Shown here: positions 1-9,407 of the stretch, in pieces | How positions within the stretch are numbered: position 1 is the first letter of the stretch | How the letters are laid out: each line of letters begins with the position of its first letter | Program-made: the position numbers and the translations under genes | Assembly: GCA_934217675.1 (NCBI GenBank) | Contig: CAKQCV010000015.1 | Span: 1-52,395, forward strand | DNA: 52,395 bases | Direction: 5' to 3' | DNA from: an uncultured Prevotella sp. | GTDB lineage: Bacteria; Bacteroidota; Bacteroidia; Bacteroidales; Bacteroidaceae | The notes under the pieces: generated by a model | The model's database searches: none | The model's input: the letters and a program-made list of their open reading frames with translations, nothing else | Told to the model about the DNA's origin: nothing

Positions 1-68
1 TTAGCTCAGTTGGCCAGAGCACGTGATTTGTAATCTCGGGGTCGTTGGTTCGAATCCGACAAGAGGCT
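1..68 (+). tRNA. tRNA-Thr (anticodon TGT), 5' end cut by the window edge
   Basis: The D arm (GCTC...GAGC), an anticodon loop TTTGTAA with anticodon TGT, and the T arm GTTGG-TTCGAAT-CCGAC can be read directly. The 3' acceptor strand AAGAGGC at 61-67 implies a 5' strand GCCTCTT, so about six bases lie left of the window. The anticodon stem has one T-T mismatch. No CCA is encoded. Confidence 0.93.
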
Positions 69-81
69 CAAAAAAAATAAA

Positions 82-115
82 GGGAGACATCCAATAGGAG
101 TTGTCTCCTTTTTTT
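82..115 (+). terminator. Rho-independent terminator after tRNA-Thr
   Basis: The stem GGAGACA (83-89) pairs with TGTCTCC (102-108) and is followed by a run of seven T. It lies between the tRNA and the folate gene, so it probably ends the tRNA transcript. Confidence 0.85.
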
Positions 116-159
116 ATTTTACTTTTATATCAATTCAATAGGATTCACAGCTAAGATTT

Positions 160-1827
160 ATGAAATCAGACATTGAAATCGCACGCAGCATCGAGTTGGA
201 AAGGATTGAGAAAGTTGCAGAAAAATACAACATCCCAACTGGAGAACTCGAAAACTATGGTAAATTCATTGCAAAAGTTCCGCTAAAACTTATCAATGAA
301 GAAAAAATCAGTCAAAGTAATCTTATTCTTGTTACGGCTATAACGCCTACACTTGCGGGAATCGGAAAAACAACAGTTTCTGTTGGATTAGCGCTCGGAC
401 TGAACAGAATTGGCAAAAAAGCCATTTGTGCCCTACGTGAGCCTTCGCTCGGACCTTGTTTTGGACGAAAAGGCGGAGCTGCAGGAGGTGGATATGCACA
501 AGTTCTACCTATGGACAAGATTAACCTGCATTTTACCGGAGATTTTCATGCTATCACGTCTGCACACAACATGATCACTGCCCTACTCGACAATTATATA
601 CACCAAAACAAAAACAATGGGTTTACCCTCAAAGATATATTATGGAACCGAGTGCTTGACGTTAATGACCGTGGACTTAGAAATGTTGTAACCGGACTTG
701 GAGGAAAATCAAACGGAATAGTTCGCGAAACAGGATTCGATATAACTCCTGCATCAGAAATAATGGCTATATTATGCCTTGCAACCGACGAGCACGATCT
801 AAGGCGAAGAATAGAAAATATCACATTGGGATATACTATTGACGATAAACCTTTCACCGTAAAAGATCTTGGAGTGGCTGGAGCTATAACTGTATTGCTG
901 AGAGACGCCATCTCGCCAAATCTCGTTCAGACAACAGAACACACAGCGGCCTTTGTACATGGCGGTCCTTTTGCAAATATTGCACATGGATGCAACTCTA
1001 TTATTGCAACAAAAATGGCTATGACGTTCGGAGAATATGTAATAACAGAGGCTGGATTCGGAGCTGACCTCGGTGCTGAGAAATTCTACAACATAAAATG
1101 TCGTAAAGCTGGATTGCAACCCAAGTTGACTGTAATTGTAGCTACTGCACAAGGACTAAAAATGCATGGAGGAGTGGCAATAGACGCTATAAAGGAAGAA
1201 AATCACGATGGACTGAAAAAGGGACTTGCCAATCTTGACAAACACATCAACAATTTACAAGTATTTGGACAAACTGTTGTTGTGGCATTTAACAGATATG
1301 CTAACGACTCAGAAGAAGAAATTAATATCGTTCGCCAACACTGTAAAGAATTAGGTGTAGGATTTGCTGTAAACAATGCTTTTGTTGAAGGTGGCAAAGG
1401 AGCTGAAGAACTTGCAAATCTTGTTGTGGACACAATCGGCAATCACCCGTCTGCACCTTTGTATCCAACTTATTCGAACAATGACTCTATCGAGACAAAA
1501 ATAACAAAGGTGGCTTGCCATATCTATGGTGCTTCTTCTATAACATACAGCACCATGGCAAAAAGAAAAATAAAAGCAGCTACAGAAAACGGGTTTGACA
1601 AATTTCCTATATGCATTGCCAAAACACAATATTCATTCTCTACTGACCCTAAAGCATACGGCGTGGCAAAGGATTTTGAATTTCACGTGCGTGATATAGT
1701 TGTTAATAGCGGAGCTGAAATGATTGTTGTCATTGCTGGCGATATAATGCGTATGCCTGGATTGCCAAAGACTCCACAGGCAAACCTCATTGACATTGTA
1801 GACGATGAAATCGTCGGGTTATCATAG
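160..1827 (+). CDS. fhs: Formate--tetrahydrofolate ligase
   Basis: This cytoplasmic enzyme makes 10-formyltetrahydrofolate from formate, ATP and tetrahydrofolate, feeding one-carbon units to purine and formyl-Met-tRNA synthesis. The 555-residue product has the family's usual length. Near residues 61-75 it has the ATP-binding segment [15 protein letters not shown], followed by the conserved [20 protein letters not shown] stretch (about 92-111). The ATG start at 160 begins [10 protein letters not shown], typical of the family. The gene stands alone: a tRNA terminator precedes it and an imperfect palindrome follows the stop. I saw no clear TAnnTTTG promoter in the short leader. The function is secure from family motifs. 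Confidence 0.97.
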   Translation: MKSDIEIARSIELERIEKVAEKYNIPTGELENYGKFIAKVPLKLINEEKISQSNLILVTAITPTLAGIGKTTVSVGLALGLNRIGKKAICALREPSLGPCFGRKGGAAGGGYAQVLPMDKINLHFTGDFHAITSAHNMITALLDNYIHQNKNNGFTLKDILWNRVLDVNDRGLRNVVTGLGGKSNGIVRETGFDITPASEIMAILCLATDEHDLRRRIENITLGYTIDDKPFTVKDLGVAGAITVLLRDAISPNLVQTTEHTAAFVHGGPFANIAHGCNSIIATKMAMTFGEYVITEAGFGADLGAEKFYNIKCRKAGLQPKLTVIVATAQGLKMHGGVAIDAIKEENHDGLKKGLANLDKHINNLQVFGQTVVVAFNRYANDSEEEINIVRQHCKELGVGFAVNNAFVEGGKGAEELANLVVDTIGNHPSAPLYPTYSNNDSIETKITKVACHIYGASSITYSTMAKRKIKAATENGFDKFPICIAKTQYSFSTDPKAYGVAKDFEFHVRDIVVNSGAEMIVVIAGDIMRMPGLPKTPQANLIDIVDDEIVGLS

Positions 1828-1863
1828 ACAAAAAACTTATTAAATCCAACACCATACCTCACC

Positions 1864-1933
1864 CATCCCTCACACTCTGAAAAGTCCATAAACACCGGGG
1901 ATTCAGAGAAAAGAGTGAGGGATGAGGGATAAA
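1864..1933. repeat. Imperfect inverted repeat carrying a dispersed 19-bp motif
   Basis: CATCCCTCAC (1864-1873) pairs with GTGAGGGATG (1915-1924), and CTCTGAA (1875-1881) pairs with TTCAGAG (1902-1908). There is no T-run after the structure. The right arm, GTGAGGGATGAGGGATAAA (1915-1933), is repeated exactly in reverse complement at 52357-52375, so this is probably a dispersed intergenic element and not a simple terminator. Confidence 0.7.
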
Positions 1934-2039
1934 TCACAAAAAAACATTTATACCTTTCATCCATGAATGAAACCTTAATACATAATATTATTTAAGCCAT
2001 ACATAATAATATTATTAAAAAATATATACTGAAAGAAAC

Positions 2040-2070
2040 AAAAAACCCTGCAGCTTACGCTAACAGGGCT
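2040..2070 (-). terminator. Terminator downstream of tRNA-Phe
   Basis: Read on the minus strand, CCCTG (2064-2068 complement) pairs with CAGGG (2046-2050 complement) and runs into six T. It lies directly downstream of tRNA-Phe. Confidence 0.75.
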
Positions 2071-2084
2071 AATGAAAGGAGGAG

Positions 2085-2157
2085 TGGTACCACCAGGAAT
2101 CGAACCGGGGACACAAGGATTTTCAGTCCTTTGCTCTACCAACTGAGCTATGGCACC
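2085..2157 (-). tRNA. tRNA-Phe (anticodon GAA)
   Basis: The minus strand folds into a 73-nt cloverleaf. The acceptor strand GGTGCCA pairs with TGGTACC, the D arm is GCTC...GAGC, the anticodon loop reads CTGAAAA with anticodon GAA, and the T loop is TTCGATT. The discriminator is A and no CCA is encoded. A consensus promoter lies upstream and a terminator downstream, so it is a single-gene transcript. Confidence 0.96.
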
Positions 2158-2194
2158 TTTGCAATTACAAAACCATATTTCTGTTTTGCGGTTG

Positions 2195-2226
2195 CAAAGG
2201 TACACATAATTTTTTGACTCTACAAA
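2195..2226 (-). promoter_or_regulatory. Bacteroidetes-type promoter for tRNA-Phe
   Basis: On the minus strand the sequence reads TTTG, exactly 20 nt, then TACCTTTG. This fits the known TTTG/TAnnTTTG -33/-7 pattern of Bacteroidetes primary sigma factor. The -7 box (2195-2202) lies about 38 bp before the tRNA 5' end. Confidence 0.8.
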
Positions 2227-2264
2227 TTTTTTTCCATTTTTTATCAAGAAAGCAAGAAATTTGT

Positions 2265-5200
2265 TTATTCCTCCAATAATGATTTAACATTATAATCCAT
2301 TTTCTTGAATACGACCCAATAGAATACAGGTAAGACTGTTGCTATGAGAACCATGGATATCAAAGTTCCGAAAAATATAACAGCTGCCATTGGCGACCAT
2401 AGAGTGTTACCTTCAAGCATCATTGGCAACACACCAACTGATGCTGCTGCTGAGGTGAGGAATATTGGTCGCATGCGGCGTTCACCAGCCTTAAAGGCTG
2501 CTTCACGAACTGTCATATTATTATCTCTACGAAGTTCTTCTGCATAGTCAAGCATTATGATGCCATTTCTAACAAGTATTCCCATAAGACTTACCACTCC
2601 AAGCACTCCCGTAAGACTCATATCATACCCTGTCATCAACAAACCTAATACTGCACCCAAAATACATAGTGACATAGACGAAAGATTGACAAGTGCAAGA
2701 CTAATCTTCCTAAAATGAAACAAAAGAATGAAGAATATTATCAGTACAGCAATGGCTACACCACCAAACACCTGAGGTAAGGTTTCTGTATCTCGCTCAT
2801 ACATTCCACCTGCATTGACAGTAACAGTTGACGGCAAATCAAGTTTTTCAACCTCGCTCATTATTTTCTTTGTAATGTTATTCACATTGTATCCATTCAT
2901 TGGTTCAGCAAGTACGGATATTGTGCGAATGCCATTACGATGGCATACTGCACCATAAGTATAAGACGGCTTTATTGTAGCAATCTGTCGCAGAGGTACA
3001 GAAGCAGTTCCACCCATAACAGGGATATTCTCATCAGGCAAAGCTGCAAAACGATCTGGATTTGAATAATCAGACTTCAAGACAACGCTTACAGGATAAT
3101 CATCCTCCCACACTGTTGACACAGGAATACCGTTACCAAATCTAAGCGCCATATTAGCAGAAAGCAAAGTTTTGTTAACACCAAGCCTGTTTGCCTCCGT
3201 ATCGTTCAACTTTACAGACACGCCAGGCAGAGGATTTCCAAAATCATCTCGAATAAGCTGTAATCCATCTATCTTGCGCATACATCCTTCTATTTTATGA
3301 GCTGCAGAAACTATATCTTTTATGGAATCACCACTTATACGAATCTCTATAGGAGAAATGGCATTGTTATAATCCATCTGCTTGAATCTGACATAAGCAT
3401 TTGGAAAATATTCTCTATATTTGTTGGCATAGTCATCAAGAACACCTTGCGTAGCCTCGTCATCAATTGTATTCACAATAAATTGTGCAAAGTTTGGTCC
3501 ACCAATCTGAGGAGCATATGTGGTGTGAAAACGTGGCGAACCTTGTCCGACAAACGTGGTTATACCAACAATTCTCTTATCTTTCTTCATTATATTGCGC
3601 AATGAATCTGCAACAGTTGCAGTCTGCTGTGCTGAACTTCCGTTTGGCATATATATTTCCACAGCGAACTGATTTCTCTCGGCTATAGGCATCATACGCT
3701 GTGGAACAACAGCAAAAAGCAACCCACCAACTGCAACAACAAATAAAGCTCCACTAATAGTCAGCATTGGATGATTGAAACATCGTGTGAGAAGCCATGT
3801 GTAGCCATTCTGCAAATAATCAAGCGGATTTTTTTTCTTCTTTACTGTAGCTCCAACATTTTCAACAGCAAGTCCTTTTTTTATAAATTTAAACTGAAGA
3901 TATGGCGTTAGTAGCAACGAAATAGACAAAGACACTGTCAATATTATAAACATAGCCCAAGGGAATGTCTTTACGAAGTCTGCCATGTCTCCTTTCATAG
4001 TAAGAAGAAATGGGAAAAACGTAAGGCTTATAGACAGTGTTGCAGACAAAACAGACATGAAGAACTCTCGCGGTGCTGCAATTGTTGCCTGACGTCGTGT
4101 CATACCACTGCCCAGCTTTTCCATATAGTTGTCTATAATAACAACAGAGTCGTCAACAACCATTCCAAGAGTGACAATCAATGCAGCAAGTGTAACAGTG
4201 TTTAACTCCATTCCAAAAATAAAGAACAATCCAACAGACGTAAATATTGTTATCGGAATTGTCATTGCTGATACTTCTGCAACTCTTCGCGGCATTAATA
4301 TTACAACAACAAGGATTACTGCAAGAACAGAAATAAGCAACTCTCTAAGGAAATTGATTACTGATTCGGACACAACTTTGCTTTGATCGGTTATTATATG
4401 CACATGAACATCATCCGGAAGCTCCTGTTCATACTTATCAAGCAAAGCTCTGACTTGTTCCCCCATCTTAACTATATCATTTCCCGGACGCATTTCAACA
4501 GAAAGAAGAACACACTTGTTATCGTTATACTTTATATATTTGTCAAGCCGTGGATATTCTCTTTCTATTCTTGCTATATCTTTAAGTCTTACTACATCTC
4601 CTTGAGGTGAAGAATATATAATCTGTTGAGCTATATCACGTTCACAATTATATGAGTCTGAAATATATACAGGTGCATTGTTCTTACCGTTCTCAACAGT
4701 TCCACTCATCGTAGTAAACCCTTGTGACGACAATGTGCTCATTACGAATGCAGGTCCGATACCATATTTCGAAAGCTTGTTTTGGTCTAAATAAACAGAT
4801 ACTTGCTCATTCTCCAAACCATAAGTACGCAAATTTGAAATAGCATCAATACTGCGTAGTTTGTTTTTAATATCTTTTATGTAAGTATTCAACTCTCTAT
4901 AAGTCTTTTCCTTGCTCTCTATCGTAACAAGCAATGCTGACGTATCTGCAATATCATCAACAGCCTGTACAGCAAGTACGCCTGATGGTAATTTCAGTTT
5001 CAAAGCAGAAAGTCCGTGCTTAACCTTTGCCCAAAAAGCATCTTTGTCTTCCACCTCATCACCAAGTTGAACATAAACAATCAGCATTCCGTCTTCACTT
5101 ACAGAACGAGTCTTTGCTTTGTTCACCTCTTCATAAGAAAATATAAAGTTTTCCACCTCTGGTGCAACCCTTTGTTCTATGTCTAAAGAACTCATTCCCG

Positions 5201-5372
5201 GACAAACGGCAACAACTGCTCCCTGGCGGATTGTAAATACAGGCATTTCCTGCTTCGGCATATATATAAGCCCCCAAATACCTGTCAGGACAAGCATACC
5301 GACAAGCAACATAACTATATTATGATTAACCAAAGCCGATTCTATAAAACTGCGTTTCTTTGCTTCTGACAT
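2265..5372 (-). CDS. RND-family efflux pump, inner-membrane subunit (AcrB/HAE1 type)
   Basis: This is a proton-driven trimeric pump that exports drugs or other toxic compounds across both membranes with an adaptor and an outer-membrane channel. The 1035-residue length and duplicated architecture fit the family: an N-terminal membrane helix, a large periplasmic loop, a cluster of helices, then the same again. The helix-4 motif GMVVDDSVVIIDN carries the paired aspartates of the proton relay. The periplasmic segment and FSYEEVNKAKTRS region resemble Bacteroidales HAE1 pumps more than metal exporters. The adaptor gene lies 51 bp upstream in the same direction. No TolC-like gene is adjacent, so a channel encoded elsewhere is implied. 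The substrate cannot be told from sequence. Confidence 0.93.
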   Translation of the reverse strand: MSEAKKRSFIESALVNHNIVMLLVGMLVLTGIWGLIYMPKQEMPVFTIRQGAVVAVCPGMSSLDIEQRVAPEVENFIFSYEEVNKAKTRSVSEDGMLIVYVQLGDEVEDKDAFWAKVKHGLSALKLKLPSGVLAVQAVDDIADTSALLVTIESKEKTYRELNTYIKDIKNKLRSIDAISNLRTYGLENEQVSVYLDQNKLSKYGIGPAFVMSTLSSQGFTTMSGTVENGKNNAPVYISDSYNCERDIAQQIIYSSPQGDVVRLKDIARIEREYPRLDKYIKYNDNKCVLLSVEMRPGNDIVKMGEQVRALLDKYEQELPDDVHVHIITDQSKVVSESVINFLRELLISVLAVILVVVILMPRRVAEVSAMTIPITIFTSVGLFFIFGMELNTVTLAALIVTLGMVVDDSVVIIDNYMEKLGSGMTRRQATIAAPREFFMSVLSATLSISLTFFPFLLTMKGDMADFVKTFPWAMFIILTVSLSISLLLTPYLQFKFIKKGLAVENVGATVKKKKNPLDYLQNGYTWLLTRCFNHPMLTISGALFVVAVGGLLFAVVPQRMMPIAERNQFAVEIYMPNGSSAQQTATVADSLRNIMKKDKRIVGITTFVGQGSPRFHTTYAPQIGGPNFAQFIVNTIDDEATQGVLDDYANKYREYFPNAYVRFKQMDYNNAISPIEIRISGDSIKDIVSAAHKIEGCMRKIDGLQLIRDDFGNPLPGVSVKLNDTEANRLGVNKTLLSANMALRFGNGIPVSTVWEDDYPVSVVLKSDYSNPDRFAALPDENIPVMGGTASVPLRQIATIKPSYTYGAVCHRNGIRTISVLAEPMNGYNVNNITKKIMSEVEKLDLPSTVTVNAGGMYERDTETLPQVFGGVAIAVLIIFFILLFHFRKISLALVNLSSMSLCILGAVLGLLMTGYDMSLTGVLGVVSLMGILVRNGIIMLDYAEELRRDNNMTVREAAFKAGERRMRPIFLTSAAASVGVLPMMLEGNTLWSPMAAVIFFGTLISMVLIATVLPVFYWVVFKKMDYNVKSLLEE

Positions 5373-5423
5373 CTTAATATCCCAATTTAGTGTTTACACA
5401 TTCTAAATATTCTCTTCTAAACC

Positions 5424-6443
5424 TTATATTTCCTTTACGACCATTCCTTCGCTGACTTTTTGTGTACCTTCAACAATCACTTTATCGCCTACAGACAGGC
5501 CACTTCTTATTATTATACCACCATCACAAAAATCTCCAACAATAACATTCTTGCGATGAGCTTTTCCTGAGACAACAATCCATACATATCGCACGTTATC
5601 TGTATCAAGCTCTATACAGTCCATTGGCAATATTATAAGATTGGAATACACATGTGACTTCATTCTTACAGAACAAACCATTCCTGAAAGCAATTTGCCA
5701 TCGGAAGTTTGCAAACCGAGTCGAACATTATATGAATGTGAAACTTTGTCTGCCACAACACTTTTTTCTTTTACCACACCAGAATAAGTCTTTGAATCTG
5801 CTGCTTTAACAAAGACTTCTGCAACATCTCCTATTTTTATTGCATTTATATCACCCTCCGGTACAGAGAAGACGACATCAACATTTGTTCCGCCTGCAAG
5901 TTTTAACACAGGCTGATCAGGAAGAACGTTCATGCCAACTTCACCTGACTTGTCTGTTATTACACCACTGAACGGTGCATATAAACTTGTATGTGAAAGT
6001 TGCTCCCTTGCCACACGCTCAGCAGCTTCGGCTTCTTTCAGCTTTGAATCTACCTCAACCCACTTGATTTCTGAAACGACTCCCTCTACATGGAGCTTTT
6101 TCATTCTTCTCCAAGCATCTTGAGCCTGATGAAGCACTGCCAAACTTGCTGCATGAGTATTTTTTAAACTTGTAGGTGACACTGTACCAAGAAGTTGACC
6201 TTTAATTACGTGATCACCTTCTTTAACCGACAGGCGGGTTATATTTCCACCAAGCTCAAAACTTAATACTGTTTCCAAAGATGACTCTACTGTGCCAACG
6301 TATTCGTCTCCACTATACGGATTGTCATTGGCGACTTTCTCAACTTTAACTTTCACCGGTTCTTTATTTGTTTGTTTTTCTTTATCTCCACAAGAGGAAA
6401 CAAGAGCTATAAATGCAAGAACAACAAAAAGATTTCTCATCAT
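5424..6443 (-). CDS. RND efflux periplasmic adaptor (membrane fusion lipoprotein)
   Basis: This HlyD/AcrA-type adaptor bridges the RND pump to an outer-membrane channel. Starting at 6443, the 339-residue protein begins with a short hydrophobic signal and a lipobox, VSSC, with Cys18 as the probable lipid anchor. A longer frame to 6527 adds 28 polar residues ahead of the signal and is unlikely. The order is a lipoyl/barrel-sandwich half (GGNITRLSVKEGDHVIKGQ), an alpha-helical hairpin, the second half (LYAPFSGVITDKSGEVG), then beta-barrel and membrane-proximal domains. It is the first gene of a two-gene operon with the pump. Confidence 0.92.
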   Translation of the reverse strand: MMRNLFVVLAFIALVSSCGDKEKQTNKEPVKVKVEKVANDNPYSGDEYVGTVESSLETVLSFELGGNITRLSVKEGDHVIKGQLLGTVSPTSLKNTHAASLAVLHQAQDAWRRMKKLHVEGVVSEIKWVEVDSKLKEAEAAERVAREQLSHTSLYAPFSGVITDKSGEVGMNVLPDQPVLKLAGGTNVDVVFSVPEGDINAIKIGDVAEVFVKAADSKTYSGVVKEKSVVADKVSHSYNVRLGLQTSDGKLLSGMVCSVRMKSHVYSNLIILPMDCIELDTDNVRYVWIVVSGKAHRKNVIVGDFCDGGIIIRSGLSVGDKVIVEGTQKVSEGMVVKEI

Positions 6444-6486
6444 ATATATTTTACGATTATACAAAATATTATTCTGAATACAATTG

Positions 6487-6494
6487 CAAAAATA
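6487..6494 (-). promoter_or_regulatory. Possible -7 box for the RND efflux operon
   Basis: TATTTTTG on the minus strand matches TAnnTTTG and lies 43 bp before the adaptor start. The nearest TTTG upstream is 22 nt away, slightly long, so the assignment is moderate. Confidence 0.45.
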
Positions 6495-6651
6495 ATAAAA
6501 ACTATTATCTTCATTACAAAAATTCATGAAATAGAATAAAAAGCGTTTTATTTAAGACAAATTTAGCGAAAAAAGTATCAGCTAAAAGTAATCAAAAATA
6601 AAAAAATGGAACACTGCAAAAACAAATACATGAGTAAGGAATACTAATGAT

Positions 6652-6685
6652 TAAAAAAGACCAGAAACGAACGATGCTTCTGGTC
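6652..6685 (-). terminator. Terminator of the CHASE2-caspase operon
   Basis: GACCAGAA (6659-6666) pairs with TTCTGGTC (6678-6685). Read leftward it ends in six T. It lies 17 bp past the stop of the small HTH gene, marking the 3' end of the unit that starts near 14095. Confidence 0.85.
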
Positions 6686-6702
6686 CTTATTATTGTTATT
6701 GT

Positions 6703-6915
6703 TTACTCTGTTAAGTCGATATCATCATATAACTCCTTGAAAAAATTTCTGCCAAGAACTTTTGATATATCTGCAAGGAGTGATGTATCAATACTGTTTT
6801 TTGCAAGACATCTATATATAGATGAACGGTTGCACCCTAACTGTTTTGCAAGCCATCCAGCTGTATGTTTCTGCCTGTCCAGTTCTTCTTTTATAACTTG
6901 TCCTATGCTTATCAT
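6703..6915 (-). CDS. Small helix-turn-helix protein
   Basis: The 70-residue protein is almost entirely one DNA-binding fold. A helix (IGQVIKEELDRQ) is followed by a turn-helix with AGWLAKQLGCNRSSIYRCL at about 19-37, then SLLADISKVLGRNFF. It resembles single-domain XRE-like or Fis-like HTH proteins common in Bacteroidales. It starts 25 bp after the TPR/barrel gene and is followed by a strong terminator, so it is the last gene of the CHASE2-caspase operon. An autoregulatory role is possible but unproven. The ATG start is the only sensible one. Confidence 0.75.
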   Translation of the reverse strand: MISIGQVIKEELDRQKHTAGWLAKQLGCNRSSIYRCLAKNSIDTSLLADISKVLGRNFFKELYDDIDLTE

Positions 6916-6940
6916 TTCTGCGTTGTTTAATTTTTATTTT

Positions 6941-8350
6941 TTAGAAGCTTGCTCCAATTCCAATAGACAGGCGTTGTGTACCCATAAAATCCTTAAGATT
7001 AGTATTCATAGCAAAACGATACTGATATGTAAATCTAACTGCAAAATATGAGTATTTTACACATATACCAACAACTGGTGATATAGCCCATGCCATATTT
7101 GCCTTTTCATCGTTTGACGTATACACACTCTTCTTTTTCTTCTTTTTTGAAGAATCGTCAGTCGTAGGTTTTAGTATTCCACTTGGGTCATTTGGGTATC
7201 CTTTATCATTTGGATATATATCATCTTGGTCTTCATCTACACTGTAATCTCCATAGTATATCTTTGCAGTGGCACCAGGACCGAAAAACACCCACACAGG
7301 ATTTGCTATCTTCAATGTCCATCCCATAGCAAGATTAAGTTCTGGAGCATCTGGAGTTTTGCAATTACTGCGCATCATGTCAAAGAACTTACCATTTAGA
7401 CTCATTGAAATGAAGCCTCCACTTTTATGCATATTGTATTTACCATAAGAAAAACCTATGGGTGCATCTTTCGTATATTCATAAGTAAGGACTCTTGCAT
7501 GACTTTGCCTTTGGTTGAGTAACAATTCTATACGATTGAGTTGCTGTTGAGCCTGAACTTTTGTAGGGCAGTCGTTCTTTACAGCACGTTCATACAATAT
7601 TTTTGCTTTTTCATATTGCTTCTCATCAAAATAGAAATCAGCCTGTTTTGAATCCATTTCACACTCGGTAAGGAATTTCGTCACACAGCTGTTATATCTG
7701 TTTGATGCAAAATTATCATAAGGGTTAAGATCCATAACCTTATTGAAATAAACGCTTGCACTACTGTAGTCAAGTAATTTGTACAATTCTTCAGCTCTCT
7801 CTCTATAATACATAATAGTATCAACAAGAGCCAAGTTTTTATTGTTTTCAGCAGTATCAACGTCAGAACATTCTGTAGCCACCTCAAACTGATCACGTGC
7901 TTCTTTATAATTCATATTCTTCATTTCTTGCACGCCTTTATTCCTATGTCCTCTATAGCATCCTGCATCTACAAGGCTATTTGGATCTATAGCCCTTAAT
8001 GTTACAGCCTGTTTTGGGCGCAAATCATCCAAGTCTATAGCAACAGTAGAATACCCTGATGACATAATTGACAGGATTCTTCCTCTATAACGGTTTCCTG
8101 TAGGGAATTCTATATAGTAAACTTTGTCTGAACCTTCTATTGTTGTATTGTATGGTTTTGCACTCTTATCCATTGACGACTCAAATGTCAACGGAATAGA
8201 TTGGTTGCATTTGATTATGACAACAGCTTTATTATCATCACTTGAATATACATCATTAGGTTGAGAAACATCTGTTACCTGTAACACATTTTGGGCTATC
8301 ACGACTTGCACTACAACAAGCATCATGATAAGTGAAATAAATTTTTTCAT
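6941..8350 (-). CDS. Secreted TPR protein with C-terminal outer-membrane-like region
   Basis: No specific function is recognised. The 469-residue protein has a signal peptide ending in VVIAQ and a beta-rich N-terminal region. Residues about 140-275 form TPR-like helical repeats (KEARDQFEVATE, YSSASVYFNKVMDLNPYD, YEKAKILYERAVKND). The C-terminal region (about 290-469) alternates hydrophobic beta strands and ends in phenylalanine (LSIGIGASF), as outer-membrane barrels do. A lysine run (KKKKKK) near residue 400 lies in an acidic, Asp-rich loop. It is sixth in the CHASE2-caspase unit, 60 bp after the preceding stop. It may place the system at the outer membrane; that is inference. Confidence 0.75.
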   Translation of the reverse strand: MKKFISLIMMLVVVQVVIAQNVLQVTDVSQPNDVYSSDDNKAVVIIKCNQSIPLTFESSMDKSAKPYNTTIEGSDKVYYIEFPTGNRYRGRILSIMSSGYSTVAIDLDDLRPKQAVTLRAIDPNSLVDAGCYRGHRNKGVQEMKNMNYKEARDQFEVATECSDVDTAENNKNLALVDTIMYYRERAEELYKLLDYSSASVYFNKVMDLNPYDNFASNRYNSCVTKFLTECEMDSKQADFYFDEKQYEKAKILYERAVKNDCPTKVQAQQQLNRIELLLNQRQSHARVLTYEYTKDAPIGFSYGKYNMHKSGGFISMSLNGKFFDMMRSNCKTPDAPELNLAMGWTLKIANPVWVFFGPGATAKIYYGDYSVDEDQDDIYPNDKGYPNDPSGILKPTTDDSSKKKKKKSVYTSNDEKANMAWAISPVVGICVKYSYFAVRFTYQYRFAMNTNLKDFMGTQRLSIGIGASF

Positions 8351-8410
8351 AAGCAGTAATATTTTCGTTTGTTTTTATTTTTTATACTTCACACGTAACA
8401 ATAAGCTATA

Positions 8411-9406
8411 CTATCTTACTATTCTAAAAGAGCCAAGATGAAAAACATCTTTTTTCTGAGTAACTATATTTCCAGCCGTATCTTTATATGGTTGCCATGT
8501 ACGAACCTGAATCAAAGGATTGTCGGTATCACGGAAATCTATCATCAAAAAGAGATAGCCCTCATCATGATACCTGTCTGTCTTCCAAAGCTGCTTTAAT
8601 GTTACACCATAAATATTATCGTATTTCGGATGCTCAGTTATCTCTATATCCGAGAATTTTACATTAATGTATTTTACTGTTTTAAAGACCTTTGCCAACC
8701 TGTCAAGATACTCTTGCTTTGTCTGCTTGATATACACCACCTTGTTATTGGTCAAAGTCATTTTTGTCAGATCGGAGTTTGGTTTTTCCTTTACTACTCT
8801 TCCTGTAATAATGAGAGCCTTATCACTGAACACACTATTAAGCATCACATTGTCTTTTCTATTGTAAGCAGTTCTGAAATTCTCTATGAAATCAACTATT
8901 ATCTGCCTTCTTGAATAATCAAGGTCAGACTGTTTTGCTGCCATCAACTCTTCATAACGATTCATATCTATCGCTATTGCAACATTTGTTATCAAGCCTG
9001 TATTGTCAAAACTTATAGTAAGCTCTTGACGTGCCTCATTCTCGTCGGCTTCAAGCATATCAACAGGGACACCTCTAACTTGGTATCCATTCAATGTTTT
9101 CAAGCAACGACAGTTTATTGTCATTGGAGGGCAGCTAATAGCACTACTTTTCCAAATCTGCTTAACTTCTTCTATCGCAAGCTTTGAAATATTGTCCTTC
9201 GACAGTTTTACAGTCTTTTCTCCATTATCTGCAGCCAATCTGAAAGCCTCAAGCAAAGTATTGACATTAACTTCCATCTTCTCTTTTAATTCTGAAGCTA
9301 CAACGCCATCTGTTATTTTGAAAGTAGTTGCTGCTGTAGCATTATGCATTGCTAACCAACTGACAACCAGAAGGAATACCAATTTAATTTTTCTAAAATT
9401 CTTCAT
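8411..9406 (-). CDS. Secreted protein of unknown function, NTF2-like C-terminal half
   Basis: The chosen start at 9406 gives a 331-residue protein whose first 25 residues form a clean signal peptide (KIKLVFLLVVSWLAMHNATA). A longer frame to 9487 adds a polar extension before it and overlaps the upstream gene by 80 bp. With 9406 the gap to that gene is one base. The second half, from about IVDFIENFRTAYNRKDNVMLNSVFSD, resembles NTF2/SnoaL-like folds, with a helix pair followed by strands (VKYINVKFSDIEI, GYLFLMIDFRD). The first half has no recognised domain. It is translationally coupled within the CHASE2-caspase operon, so it is probably a periplasmic partner. Confidence 0.7.
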   Translation of the reverse strand: MKNFRKIKLVFLLVVSWLAMHNATAATTFKITDGVVASELKEKMEVNVNTLLEAFRLAADNGEKTVKLSKDNISKLAIEEVKQIWKSSAISCPPMTINCRCLKTLNGYQVRGVPVDMLEADENEARQELTISFDNTGLITNVAIAIDMNRYEELMAAKQSDLDYSRRQIIVDFIENFRTAYNRKDNVMLNSVFSDKALIITGRVVKEKPNSDLTKMTLTNNKVVYIKQTKQEYLDRLAKVFKTVKYINVKFSDIEITEHPKYDNIYGVTLKQLWKTDRYHDEGYLFLMIDFRDTDNPLIQVRTWQPYKDTAGNIVTQKKDVFHLGSFRIVR

Positions 9407-9407
9407 C

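Noticed and set aside
799..1152. 117-codon minus-strand frame inside fhs
   Set aside because: It is antisense to a secure gene, Cys/Ser/Tyr-rich, and without homology I can recognise.
6444..6527. Longer start for the efflux adaptor
   Set aside because: It adds 28 polar residues before the lipoprotein signal and overlaps the likely promoter -7 box at 6487-6494.
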